40,362 bases of DNA, taken from the NCBI RefSeq assembly GCF_934660935.1, contig NZ_CAKUIH010000014.1, positions 1 to 40,362 on the forward strand, read 5' to 3'. Origin of the DNA: an uncultured Parolsenella sp. Lineage in GTDB: Bacteria > Actinomycetota > Coriobacteriia > Coriobacteriales > Atopobiaceae. Positions 1 through 7,942 of this stretch are shown one piece after another (position 1 is the stretch's first letter; every line of letters begins with the position of its first letter). The notes beneath the pieces were generated by a model that was not told the DNA's origin, did not search any database, and saw nothing but the letters and a program-made list of their open reading frames with translations. The translations under genes and the position numbers were made by a program.

Positions 1-732
1 CCCGCGGCATCGGGTGCGTGCCCCATCGGGTCGTTCCAGTCGGTGGTAGGTTCATCCAAGTTCAACTTTTCTTACTACGTTACCGGTGCGCTCATTTTGC
101 TCGGCGTGCTGCTGGGGCGCTTTGTATGCGGCTTTCTGTGCCCGTTTGGCTGGCTTCAGGAGCTGCTTCATAGGATTCCCGGCAAAAAGCTTTCGACAAA
201 AAGGCTCAAGGCGCTTACGTATATCAAATACTTCGTGCTGCTGTTTGCCGTGGTAGTGCTGCCTGCGCTGGTGGTCAACGATCTGGGGATGGGGGACCCG
301 TTCTTTTGCAAATACGTCTGTCCGCAGGGCGTGCTCGAGGGCGCCATTCCTCTGGCCATTGCCAATGCCGGCATTCGATCTGCGTTGGGCCAACTCTTTA
401 CTTGGAAACTTGTCGTTCTCATTGCCGTGGTAGTGCTGAGCGTTTTGTTCTACCGCCCCTTCTGCAAATGGATTTGTCCGCTCGGCGCATTCTATGCGCT
501 CATGAATAAGGTGTCCCTACTGGGGATTCGGGTCGATGCGTGCAAATGCGTATCGTGCGGCAAGTGTTCAAAGGTTTGTCAGATGGACGTCGATGTGACC
601 AGCACACCCAATCATGCTGAATGCATCCGGTGCGGAAAGTGCATCGGGGCCTGCCCCGTTGATGCCATCAGCTATCGCTATGGCCTGGATGTACCGGCAG
701 AAAAGCTCCCCCTGACCGCCGATAAAAAGTAA
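1..732 (+). CDS. 4Fe-4S polyferredoxin membrane protein (NapH/YccM-like), 5' end cut off
   Basis: The frame is open from base 1 to the TAA at 730-732, so the N-terminus lies outside the window; 243 codons remain. Three hydrophobic stretches are visible, and two carry the membrane-embedded cysteine motifs of the NapH/YccM class (CGFLCPFGW and CKWICPLGAF); another motif, CKYVCPQG, lies between them. The C-terminus holds two 4Fe-4S ferredoxin motifs, CVSCGKCSKVC and CIRCGKCIGACP. The family moves electrons between membrane quinols and periplasmic or cytoplasmic partners. The next gene, 30 bases on, encodes a lipoprotein thioredoxin, so this protein may supply reducing power to an extracytoplasmic thiol. 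That role is inference; the class is clear from the cysteine spacing. Confidence 0.85.
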   Translation, partial: PAASGACPIGSFQSVVGSSKFNFSYYVTGALILLGVLLGRFVCGFLCPFGWLQELLHRIPGKKLSTKRLKALTYIKYFVLLFAVVVLPALVVNDLGMGDPFFCKYVCPQGVLEGAIPLAIANAGIRSALGQLFTWKLVVLIAVVVLSVLFYRPFCKWICPLGAFYALMNKVSLLGIRVDACKCVSCGKCSKVCQMDVDVTSTPNHAECIRCGKCIGACPVDAISYRYGLDVPAEKLPLTADKK

Positions 733-762
733 AACGTGCTTCGACAAAACGGAGGAATGACC

Positions 763-1734
763 ATGAAGCTTTCTAAGATTGCGGCCCTGTTTATTGTGCC
801 GGTACTGGCCATGTGTCTTGTGGCTTGCTCGGCGCCCGGTGGCAATGCGAGCGGATCTGCGGGTTCCGATCCTAAGATCGCGGAGCTCATTGCACAAGAG
901 CCGGCCAATGCCGACGAGGCCGCCGAGTTGTATGCGAAGCTCATGCAAAAGGAGAACGATATCCTTTCGAGTGATAGTGCACTGTGGGAAAAGGTGTTTC
1001 TTGCCGCCAATAAAGATATGCCGATGATCGAGGACGGCGGCAATTACGGCGATTTCCTGCTCAAGACCATCGACAGTGCCAAGGATGAGTTTACGGCGGA
1101 TGAGCTTAAGACGCTCAAGGCCGGTGCACAGCAGATTAAGGAGATCGAGGACAAGCTCGAGAGCCTGGAGAAGGAGTTTCCCGGCTGTGGAAACACGCCG
1201 AGCGCAGGCGAGAGTGTCGACGCTTCGGCCGCGGGCATGACGGCTGGCGCCAATGCTACGAGCGAGGCGACGAAGTTCCCCAGCTTTACGGGCAAGGACC
1301 TGGACGGCAACGACGTGAGCAGCGACGAGCTGTTCTCTAAGAACAAGGTTACCGTCATGAACTTCTGGTTCACCACTTGCAAGCCGTGCGTGGGCGAGCT
1401 GGGCGATCTTGAGAACCTGAATCAGGAGCTTGCCGAGAAGGGCGGTCAGGTCGTGGGCGTCAATTCCTTTACGCTCGATGGCAACGAGGACGCGATTGCG
1501 GATGCTAAGGACGTGCTGAGCAAGAAGGGCGTGACATATAAGAACATCTGGTTCAAGTCGGATAGCGAGGCCGGTAAGTTTACGTCAAATTTGTTCTCGT
1601 TCCCGACAACGTATGTCATCGATCAGAATGGCAACATCGTAGGGGATCCAATCGTGGGAGCCATCAGCTCCGCCGAGCAGCGCGCAGCACTCGACAAGCT
1701 TATCGACCAGGCGATTGCGAATAGCGAGCAGTAA
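763..1734 (+). CDS. TlpA/ResA-like lipoprotein thioredoxin
   Basis: A 323-residue protein exported as a lipoprotein. The signal peptide runs to a lipobox ending LVAC (Cys22). The start at 763 is preferred because the Shine-Dalgarno GGAGG at 751-755 is 7 bases away; ATG 757 is too close. Residues about 25-160 are a helical, charged region of unknown fold. Residues about 165-320 form a TlpA/AhpC-type redoxin domain with the CKPC active site at residues 206-209 in the context NFWFTTCKPC, and a later cis-proline region (FPTTYVID). It probably reduces or exchanges disulfides outside the membrane. It follows the polyferredoxin gene by 30 bases and is probably in the same operon. No terminator is evident after it. 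Confidence 0.88.
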   Translation: MKLSKIAALFIVPVLAMCLVACSAPGGNASGSAGSDPKIAELIAQEPANADEAAELYAKLMQKENDILSSDSALWEKVFLAANKDMPMIEDGGNYGDFLLKTIDSAKDEFTADELKTLKAGAQQIKEIEDKLESLEKEFPGCGNTPSAGESVDASAAGMTAGANATSEATKFPSFTGKDLDGNDVSSDELFSKNKVTVMNFWFTTCKPCVGELGDLENLNQELAEKGGQVVGVNSFTLDGNEDAIADAKDVLSKKGVTYKNIWFKSDSEAGKFTSNLFSFPTTYVIDQNGNIVGDPIVGAISSAEQRAALDKLIDQAIANSEQ

Positions 1735-1830
1735 AAAGCGCAAAGCATAGCGAGGATCGTGTGCCGCCGTGCGAAGTAGTCCGTTGCTCTGTAAGATGGG
1801 CTCTGCCGTAAAGAGGTCCCGTTCGGGTTA

Positions 1831-2159
1831 TTATGCCTCGCTCCGCCAGACCTGGCTGTATCGCCTCCAGGCTTTCACCGGGGCCGCGCCCTTCTCTCTG
1901 TCCCTGAAGGGCGAGTAGAAGACGATGAGGTCGTCGTATAGGTCCGCATACCACCAGTTGTGGAACCTTCCGTTCTCGTGACTGAGCGCCTTATGTAGCG
2001 CGAGACCGGGGTGTTCGGGTCATCGAAGAACATCATCCTGTCGCAGATGTCGCACTTCCAGATTTCGGTTGACGCTGCCATTGGTTCCACGCATCCGCCG
2101 AATTGCCAGTTGATTCGCGACTGCTCATGGAAATAGACGGCGTCAAGAGGCTGGTTCAT
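1831..2159 (-). pseudogene. frameshifted hypothetical protein with CxxC motif
   Basis: Read on the minus strand from ATG at 2159, the frame gives MNQPLDAVYFHEQSRINWQF and then a stretch with a CDICD motif, up to about position 1990. The protein-like sequence then continues in another frame (HKALSHENGRFHNWWYADLY, later AWRRYSQVWRSEA) to TAA at 1831-1833. The total of 329 bases is not divisible by three, which fits a single-base indel near 1985-1995. I do not recognise the family. The CxxC could be half of a zinc ribbon. It could alternatively be two unrelated short frames, but both halves have protein-like composition and meet exactly. Confidence 0.5.
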
Positions 2160-2188
2160 TTCGGGGACGCGTGGAACCAATGGCAGCG
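2073..2188. repeat. 20-bp perfect inverted repeat flanking 76 bp
   Basis: The arms are CGCTGCCATTGGTTCCACGC at 2073-2092 and its exact reverse complement at 2169-2188. The left arm lies within the frameshifted minus-strand gene. The right arm sits exactly where the recognisable DUF4143 remnant begins. The repeat may mark an inversion or deletion joint; no transposase is present. Confidence 0.8.
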
Positions 2189-2189
2189 G

Positions 2190-2492
2190 TGCATCTATAC
2201 TGGCCGCCTGTCCGAGAATACCGTGTATCTCCAGCTGCTCTACGAGGGGCGGAGCGTGCATGTGGGTAAGCTCTATGGCAAGGAAGTCGACTTCGTCGCG
2301 ACGAAGGACGGGCGCGTGCTCTACGTGCAGGCGACTGACGAGATGTTCGCAAACGAGACCAGGGAGCGAGAGATCGCCCCTCTGAAGTCGACACGAGACA
2401 GCCACGAGAAGATCGTGGTCGTGAGGCAGGGTTCCTACGACACGGACATCGACGGCATCCGCATCGTGGGCGTGAGGGACTTTTTCCTTTAG
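2190..2492 (+). pseudogene. C-terminal remnant of an AAA-ATPase/DUF4143 protein
   Basis: An open frame of about 100 codons ending at 2490-2492 matches the C-terminal nuclease-like part of DUF4143 ATPases: ENTVYLQLLYEG, then GKLYGKEVDFVA, then VLYVQAT, and it ends VRDFFL. The Walker A and B regions are missing; the intact relative at 8553-9830 has about 425 residues. Homology stops near 2190, at the right arm of the 20-bp inverted repeat. The codons upstream (from 2103) are antisense to the other pseudogene and look non-protein. This is a truncated copy left after a rearrangement. No start signal is seen. Confidence 0.75.
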
Positions 2493-2764
2493 GACCATGC
2501 GATTCATCGCGAAACCACTAGGTCAAGTTGGGGATAATGCCCCCTTGCACCTTGCTCACCTCCAGGGGCCTCCCTGGACTCTTGCAGGCTCGCCGGGAAC
2601 CGCTTGCGGCCGCAAGGGCCGCAAAAACTTTTCGACGACGGAGCACCCTTGCGAAAACTCGAGCCCTCCGGGTTTTGCTTTCCCCCTTGCACCCACGTGA
2701 ACCCCGCCGGCATGCGAGCCACAAGGCGCGCCACCGGGGCGGGCCGGGAGCTAAGGAGGACGTC

Positions 2765-3364
2765 ATGGAAGCCATCAACACCAAGGCCAAGAAGGGCATC
2801 AGGGTCTACCTCGAGCGCAGGGGCTTCGAGATTCTGGAGGAAGACTGGGCGCACGGCGGCGACGTAGCCGACTTCATCGCCCGTGACGAGGACGACCTGG
2901 TCTTCGTTCGCTGCCAGATTACGCAGAACGGCGGCGAGGGATTTCCCGAGGAGGACGCTGACCGCGCGGCACTCGAACGGCTGGCGGCGGCCTACCTCGC
3001 TGAGCACCTGGACTCCGAGGACATCTTGATCAGGTTCGACGTCGTGAGCATGCTCATTGTCGGTGAGAGCCGGGCGCTTCTCCGCCACCATCTCAACGCG
3101 CTCGGCCGCTCTAAGCGCAGGGCACCCCCGGGAGCTTCGGCTCCCGGGGGCACTAGCTCTAAAGGCTGCTTGTTCTGTCTACCGCGCAATGATGACGGTA
3201 ACGAATTCCGGGATTATCTTCTCGAGGTCACGCTTGAGACCAGTTGGGTTTCGGACAAGTCTACCTGGGTCGTAGATGAAGCAGAAAAGCCGCTCGCATC
3301 CTGGATGCTCTCTGTACTGAGGAATGTCGATGCTCAACTCCTCGCCAAGCTCCTTGTCACGTAG
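2765..3364 (+). CDS. YraN-like (UPF0102) nuclease-fold protein with readthrough tail
   Basis: The start is the ATG at 2765 behind AAGGAGG (2754-2760). Residues 1-115 resemble the YraN/UPF0102 family: KGIRVYLERRGFEILEEDW, a GDVADFIARDED acidic segment and VFVRCQ in place of the usual FVEVK. The catalytic Glu-x-Lys therefore seems changed to Arg-Cys, and nuclease activity is doubtful. The family-like part ends at about RHHLNALG (near 3110). The frame then runs on through a GC hairpin (3125-3150) and about 185 bases antisense to the defence island before stopping at 3362-3364. The native stop has probably been lost at an island junction. The 272 bases upstream (2493-2764) hold no other gene, only a 14-bp palindrome at 2603-2616. 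Confidence 0.65.
   Translation: MEAINTKAKKGIRVYLERRGFEILEEDWAHGGDVADFIARDEDDLVFVRCQITQNGGEGFPEEDADRAALERLAAAYLAEHLDSEDILIRFDVVSMLIVGESRALLRHHLNALGRSKRRAPPGASAPGGTSSKGCLFCLPRNDDGNEFRDYLLEVTLETSWVSDKSTWVVDEAEKPLASWMLSVLRNVDAQLLAKLLVT
3125..3150. terminator. GC-rich hairpin with UUCG loop
   Basis: An 11-bp perfect stem, CCCCCGGGAGC (3125-3135) with GCTCCCGGGGG (3140-3150), closes a TTCG tetraloop. There is no T-tract. It lies where the YraN-like gene should end and before the convergent minus-strand island. It was probably the terminator of the YraN-like gene, which now reads through it in frame. Confidence 0.6.
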
Positions 3365-3943
3365 GCCATCACGTGTCATCTTCACCTCAATGAAGCGCGC
3401 TTCGTCTTTGAGATAGAAATCCGTGCGCGAGTTCTTTCCAGCAAAGCCGGGCACCGCCTCCTCAGCGCGTACGTCATCAAAGTAGGCCAGGCAGATTGAT
3501 CTGAGAAGGTCTTGGACGTCGTATTCATCATTGATCGCAAAACCGTCTCTACCAGCATGTCTACGATTGATGGAAGCAACGACGTCGGGGAACCTGTCCA
3601 ATATCTGCTCAATGACAATGTCACCGTCGCTATCATTCGAGTCTTCAAGGACGATGAAGCCTTGCTGTATTCCCTCCAAAGTTCCCTGGAGAAGTCCTTG
3701 CCATTGTCTTGCAATCTCGGTGTGGCCGTTAGCCTTCTTCTCAAGGTCTTTCATCGCGTCCTGCTGAGACTCGGGAAGTAGCTCATGGAGCGCAATGGAT
3801 GCCTTCGTTCTCCAGGGGCTAAATAGCTCAGACTTAACATAAGGTGCTCCGATTACGCCTTCGATATAGTGTGAAGTGGCAAGAACTGTCTCGCCCTCTT
3901 TGATCAGCAACTCAAGCTTCGCGATGGCGTCATCTTTATTCAT
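3179..3943 (-). CDS. DpnII/MboI-type PD-(D/E)XK nuclease domain protein
   Basis: A 254-residue protein, last gene of the McrBC island. The C-terminal half fits the REase_DpnII-MboI-like PD-(D/E)XK family found beside defence genes: YDVQDLLRSICLAYFDDVRAEE, then AGKNSRTDFYL with the catalytic Asp, then ARFIEVKMTR with the Glu-x-Lys pair, then IDIPQYREHPGCERLFCFIYD. The N-terminal ~110 residues are helical and not recognised. The start at 3943 is chosen because its ATG overlaps the stop of the DUF6508 gene by 8 bases, the same arrangement as the pair before it; ATG 3955 is also possible. It probably cuts DNA together with, or next to, McrBC. Its recognition sequence cannot be read from the window. 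Confidence 0.82.
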   Translation of the reverse strand: MNKDDAIAKLELLIKEGETVLATSHYIEGVIGAPYVKSELFSPWRTKASIALHELLPESQQDAMKDLEKKANGHTEIARQWQGLLQGTLEGIQQGFIVLEDSNDSDGDIVIEQILDRFPDVVASINRRHAGRDGFAINDEYDVQDLLRSICLAYFDDVRAEEAVPGFAGKNSRTDFYLKDEARFIEVKMTRDGLRDKELGEELSIDIPQYREHPGCERLFCFIYDPGRLVRNPTGLKRDLEKIIPEFVTVIIAR

Positions 3944-4373
3944 GTCGCACTTCATTCCCGTCTCGCCCGTCAATCCCTTTCAACCTCAACAGCCAGCGTC
4001 TCATGCTCCCGTCCTCAAAGAAGCCGAGCAGTGCTCCATCGCAGAAGCGTTCTGCTCTCACGGCTCCGAGCAGAAGCGCCATCACCGCCCGGCCGTCAAG
4101 TTCCGATACATCTGCCCCAGACATTGCTTGGCTGTCCCACTCGAGTCCGTTGCGTTCAAGTATGTCGTGGTAATGCGTGAGCTCGTACTCGGGGTGCTCG
4201 TCGACGAAGTCGTAGATTGCCTGTTCAACGTCAGCAACCGTCGTTCCGTAATTCACGTAGGGCATCTTGATTGGGTCGTTCATGGTGCCCTTGCTCTCTC
4301 GGTCTACAACCCAGTTGCCAAATCCCTCGGCATTCTCAATCGCAGGCAGATGTTTTGTCAGACTCTCAAACAT
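3936..4373 (-). CDS. DUF6508 family protein
   Basis: A 145-residue protein of the DUF6508 type, recognised by YGTTVADVEQAIYDFVDEHP, the YHDILERNGLEW segment, and the strongly conserved ALLLGAVRAERFCDGALLGF followed by WLLRL. The biochemical role is unknown. The ATG at 4373 overlaps the mcrC stop by 8 bases (ATGTTTGA), which suggests translational coupling. An earlier in-frame start at 4406 would overlap mcrC by 41 bases and is less likely. Its placement between mcrC and a restriction-type nuclease gene suggests an accessory or regulatory role in the same defence island. That is guilt by association. Confidence 0.8.
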   Translation of the reverse strand: MFESLTKHLPAIENAEGFGNWVVDRESKGTMNDPIKMPYVNYGTTVADVEQAIYDFVDEHPEYELTHYHDILERNGLEWDSQAMSGADVSELDGRAVMALLLGAVRAERFCDGALLGFFEDGSMRRWLLRLKGIDGRDGNEVRHE

Positions 4374-5451
4374 AAGCCGCCTCTTTTGAGAAATGAGTTT
4401 CAGCAATACCGTCGAGCTGCGAACGTATTGTCTCGAAGGGCTGGTTCAGGTCCAATGTCCTCACACTTATCTGGTTACCGCTCATCTGATACACGCCATC
4501 AGGCTGCACGTCTTCGTCGGTCTTGGCGTAGAGCAACATGCCCGACACGCTATGCTGCTCGTGAGTGCTGGCGAGCTCCGCTTCCTTGTTCTTCACGTAG
4601 GTGAAGATCTGGTACAGGTTGCCGGAGTGGACGCTTTGCTTGTCGAACTGCTGTTGCGTCGTGTGACTGTAGTACTTCGCGTCGATGATGAGGACGGTCC
4701 TGCCCCGTGTGAGCGTTATGTCGGTGTGCATGGCGGGGAGCATATCGCCGGAGCCGTCGTCGAGCGCCCAGCTGATGTACGGCGCCCCCGCGGAAAGCTC
4801 TGGGTGCTCACGTCTGTAGTACTCGAGGATGAACTTCTCGTACAGGTGGCTCATTCGCTGCTCGTCGAGGAAGTCCATCATGCGGAGACTCCCGCTCTCC
4901 CGCGTCTGGAGAAGGCCCTTCACGACCAGCCAGCACACGTTCATGAGCATGCGATAAGTCTGGTTGTTCCGGTCGAAGCGCATGTGCCAGTCTTCGCCCG
5001 AAAGGTTCACGTCTTCCACGTCCACGAAGTACGGAAGCAGCCGTCTAAGTGCCTTCTTGCGCGCCTTGTCGATGTCCGAGCGAATTAAGAGCATGATCGT
5101 CGCCTTGAGGATGCGGTTCATGCGCGTGTCCGTGCTGAACTCGTCGTAGCTGCAAATCAGCTGCCTGCGCAGAATCGAGCGCGTCTTCAAGGACTCGGAC
5201 AGCTCAATCTTGCCCCTCGGTGAGGAGAGCATATCCTTGCGGTCGACGTACTCTCGGCCAAGACCGCGCTTGAGCTGTAGGCTCACGCCCCGTGACAGTA
5301 TCTCGGCGAGGAGGTCGGCGGTGTTGTCGAACTCCTCGGCTGTGATGTCGCGGTAGTCCTGCCCTTGCAGCGTCTGGAACGCATAGGCGAGCATGTGGTA
5401 GATGTTCTGTATCCGGATCAACGGATCGACCTGCGCAACTTGCCGGCCCAC
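4366..5451 (-). CDS. mcrC: McrC-like endonuclease subunit of McrBC
   Basis: About 361 residues, as expected for McrC family subunits. The N-terminus has the family pattern IRIQNIYHMLAYAF and a central RGKIELSESL segment. The PD-(D/E)XK catalytic site is visible at about residues 240-260 (HTDITLT, then VLIIDAKYY). McrC is the nuclease subunit recruited by the GTP-driven McrB ring and cuts DNA carrying modified cytosine. The frame opens at GTG 5451, overlapping mcrB by 34 bases. A TTG at 5421, overlapping the mcrB stop as TTGA, is an alternative start. It is the second gene of the four-gene island. Confidence 0.88.
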   Translation of the reverse strand: MGRQVAQVDPLIRIQNIYHMLAYAFQTLQGQDYRDITAEEFDNTADLLAEILSRGVSLQLKRGLGREYVDRKDMLSSPRGKIELSESLKTRSILRRQLICSYDEFSTDTRMNRILKATIMLLIRSDIDKARKKALRRLLPYFVDVEDVNLSGEDWHMRFDRNNQTYRMLMNVCWLVVKGLLQTRESGSLRMMDFLDEQRMSHLYEKFILEYYRREHPELSAGAPYISWALDDGSGDMLPAMHTDITLTRGRTVLIIDAKYYSHTTQQQFDKQSVHSGNLYQIFTYVKNKEAELASTHEQHSVSGMLLYAKTDEDVQPDGVYQMSGNQISVRTLDLNQPFETIRSQLDGIAETHFSKEAAYV

Positions 5452-7598
5452 TCGTCGACCTTGGTGGGCTCGTCGAACCAGTACTCGCGCAACATCGGCA
5501 CGAGCTCGTAGTTGACGATTGCCGAGAGCTTATCGTCCGTCACATCGTCCGGGGACATGCGGCAGAAGTAGCTATGGCCGATGCAGAAGCCGTCTCCCAG
5601 CGATTCGTCGGACGCGATCGCCTCGTTCAGCTTCACGACGCAGGAGATGAGCCTATCGTATTTCTCGCTGGCAAGTCCCTCCTGATAGGCGATGAAGCTC
5701 TCCGTGTCGAAGGCAGGACGGAGGTCGAAGAACGCGAAGCGGCGGCGCAGGGCGTAGTCGAGCATGGCGAGCGAGCGGTCCGCTGTGTTCATCATGCCAA
5801 TGAGGTATACGTTGCTCGGGACGTAGAACAGCTCGTGCGAGTAGAGGAGCTGCAGCGTGTTCCTGGGTCCGCGCTTGTCGTTCTCGATGAGCATGAACAG
5901 CTCGCCGAAGATCTTCGAGAGATTGCCACGGTTGATTTCGTCAATGATGAAGAAGTAGTCGTTGTCAGAATCGTCCTTCGCATTCTTGCAGAAGTTGTAG
6001 AACGCGCCCTTCTCGAGGTCGAAGCCCTGCGCGTTCGGGCGGAATCCCTCTATGAAGTCCTCGTAGCTGTAGCTCTGGTGGAACTGCACCATCATCACAC
6101 GCTCGGCGTCCTTCACGCCCATCATGGAGTAGGCCAGGCGCTTTGCGGCGAAGGTCTTGCCCACGCCTGGGGCACCCTGCAGGATGATGTTCTTCTTCGC
6201 GCGTAGGACGTTGACGAGGGTCCTGTAGTGCTCGCCGTCCATGTAGACCTCCGAGAGGAAGTCCTCGGACGTGTACGCGGGGTATTCAACCTCCTCCGTG
6301 TCTTCCTCGACTTCGCCGCCCTCGTCCTCGAAGAACGAATTGAGCTTCTCAACGAGGTCGGGATAGGCGGTGATGTCCGTCAGGGTCTTCACGGCGAGGA
6401 GGTCTTCCGTGTGCCACTCTCCTCTGTTCGTCCAGCGTACCCTGCGGATGTTCGGATAGGAGTCGCCATTTTCGTCGAATTGGTAATCCCCCTCAACGAT
6501 GCCGCGACCAATAATCACGCTGCGGCCCCGCTTAGCAAAGACAACGTCGCCCGGCTTGATTTCGCGCGAGAACTGCCAGAGCGCGAGCGCAGAGTTCTTC
6601 TGCGAGTACTTGCTACTGTACAAGGTGCGCAGGTTCTTGCGGATGTCTTCCTTGCTGGCGTATTTCTCGACGTTGCCGAGCTTGCTCCAGCCGACGCCCA
6701 TTACGCCACGTGCGTAGAAGTCATCCCACCTCGCGGCACCGTCTCCCGGGGAGTAGGTCCAGTAATGTGTGGTCTTGACCCCCTCGTCTCCAAGGGAATT
6801 TTCTTCCGCCTTCTCGGCTGCAGCCTTCTCGGCGACCTTCCTCTCACGGTTGACACGCTCAGACTCCACGAAGGCGGCAGCCGTCAGCGAGGGGAAGTCT
6901 GCATACGAGCACTCTTCGCTTCCGAGCTCCGACTTGATGGTGTCGCAAATGGCGAGGTAGCGATCTCCGTCATGAACTGGCGAGTCCTTCTCCTTCGGCA
7001 CTATGCCGGCGATGGCGGTGCCAGCCTTTGCGACGTCGGCCATGAACCAGCGGTTGCGCGAATCCAGACTGATGAAGTTGTAGGGCCTCGCCCAGTAGAG
7101 ACCCATGGTGAGCTTCCAGCCAAGTGTGAACTGGATGACGGTGGTATCGAATGCCTCGACGAAGGCCTTCCGGGTTTCCTCGTTGTCGTCGGCGGCCAGT
7201 GCAAGTTCGGCCTCGAAAACATGCCAAAGGTTGTCGATGTCATTCTCGCCGCGACGTTCGTCGTTGGCGAAGGCATAGAAGGTCGCGTTGAGGTTGTTGA
7301 GCACGGGGATGCCCTCGAAGTCCGTGGGCTGATCTGCCCCAATGTCGAACACCTCGGCGATGCCGGCGATGATTTTTTGCCGGTTTGCGTCTGTGATGCC
7401 CTTGTTGAAGAGGCCGAAGACGGTGAACGGATCGATGTCTTGGAGCTCATCTGCCTCAAGCTTAGGGAGACTCATCCCTATCGATTCATAGACAGTTGCT
7501 AGCTTGTTTATCAGATCGTCGCGCCTATCTCGATAGGTCAGCAGCTTGTCAGATAACTCTTCATAAAAGCTAATCCAAGTAAATTTTGTGCTGGTCAT
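5418..7598 (-). CDS. mcrB: McrB-like AAA+ GTPase with modified-base reader region
   Basis: A 726-residue motor subunit of an McrBC-type restriction system. The C-terminal AAA+ domain carries Walker A GAPGVGKT at about residues 475-482, Walker B FFIIDEINRG at about 548-557, and the McrB signature MNTADRSLAMLDYALRRRF. Residues about 1-230 form an N-terminal domain (NFISLDSRNRWFM) seen in other long McrB proteins. A charged linker leads to about 277-400 (YWTYSPGDGAARW, GVMGVGWSKLG, GDVVFAKRG, IIGRGIVEGDY). That segment resembles an EVE/PUA-like fold that reads modified bases. McrB rings use GTP to move DNA and activate McrC. It is the first gene of the island, starting 12 bases after a small upstream frame. 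Confidence 0.9.
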   Translation of the reverse strand: MTSTKFTWISFYEELSDKLLTYRDRRDDLINKLATVYESIGMSLPKLEADELQDIDPFTVFGLFNKGITDANRQKIIAGIAEVFDIGADQPTDFEGIPVLNNLNATFYAFANDERRGENDIDNLWHVFEAELALAADDNEETRKAFVEAFDTTVIQFTLGWKLTMGLYWARPYNFISLDSRNRWFMADVAKAGTAIAGIVPKEKDSPVHDGDRYLAICDTIKSELGSEECSYADFPSLTAAAFVESERVNRERKVAEKAAAEKAEENSLGDEGVKTTHYWTYSPGDGAARWDDFYARGVMGVGWSKLGNVEKYASKEDIRKNLRTLYSSKYSQKNSALALWQFSREIKPGDVVFAKRGRSVIIGRGIVEGDYQFDENGDSYPNIRRVRWTNRGEWHTEDLLAVKTLTDITAYPDLVEKLNSFFEDEGGEVEEDTEEVEYPAYTSEDFLSEVYMDGEHYRTLVNVLRAKKNIILQGAPGVGKTFAAKRLAYSMMGVKDAERVMMVQFHQSYSYEDFIEGFRPNAQGFDLEKGAFYNFCKNAKDDSDNDYFFIIDEINRGNLSKIFGELFMLIENDKRGPRNTLQLLYSHELFYVPSNVYLIGMMNTADRSLAMLDYALRRRFAFFDLRPAFDTESFIAYQEGLASEKYDRLISCVVKLNEAIASDESLGDGFCIGHSYFCRMSPDDVTDDKLSAIVNYELVPMLREYWFDEPTKVDEWAGKLRRSIR

Positions 7599-7610
7599 TA
7601 TAGTCGCTGC

Positions 7611-7925
7611 CTATCTTGTGCCTCTGCCGAGGTGCCTTGCTTGCAATGTTTTCCATATGCGTCTACATGCGCGACAGGTATCTTCATCGAATCTAAGTAC
7701 ACCAACGAGCATCTTTGCATCAATGTAATCCAACGCTTCGTCGATATTGCGCCCATTTCTTACTACTCCGTCAATTACGCTGATAACGTTTCTTTTCGGC
7801 GAGGATTGTGCAGGCGTGATCTTACGCAAGGCTATTTGGTTTGAGCAAAAAAGTGATAAGCGGGCGATTGAATAGCTCCATCCGCTTTGGTAATAAAAAA
7901 GCAGCGTGTCGCGCTCCTGCGACAC
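7611..7925 (-). CDS. doubtful small ORF or gene remnant ahead of mcrB
   Basis: The 104-codon frame ends 12 bases before the mcrB start. The last ~60 residues have a protein-like look (NGRNIDEALDYIDAKMLVG, then DTCRACRRIWKTLQARH). The first part overlaps the promoter region of the divergent FMN reductase gene and looks random. No ribosome-binding site is evident. The DNA is more AT-rich than the surroundings. It may be the remaining C-terminus of a fifth island gene or a chance frame. I do not recognise a family. Confidence 0.25.
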   Translation of the reverse strand: MSQERDTLLFYYQSGWSYSIARLSLFCSNQIALRKITPAQSSPKRNVISVIDGVVRNGRNIDEALDYIDAKMLVGVLRFDEDTCRACRRIWKTLQARHLGRGTR

Positions 7926-7942
7926 CGGGAGAGGAGAGCCCT

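Noticed and set aside
2497..2764. Small plus-strand frames before the YraN-like gene
   Set aside because: No ribosome-binding site or protein-like composition; low-complexity GC-rich spacer.
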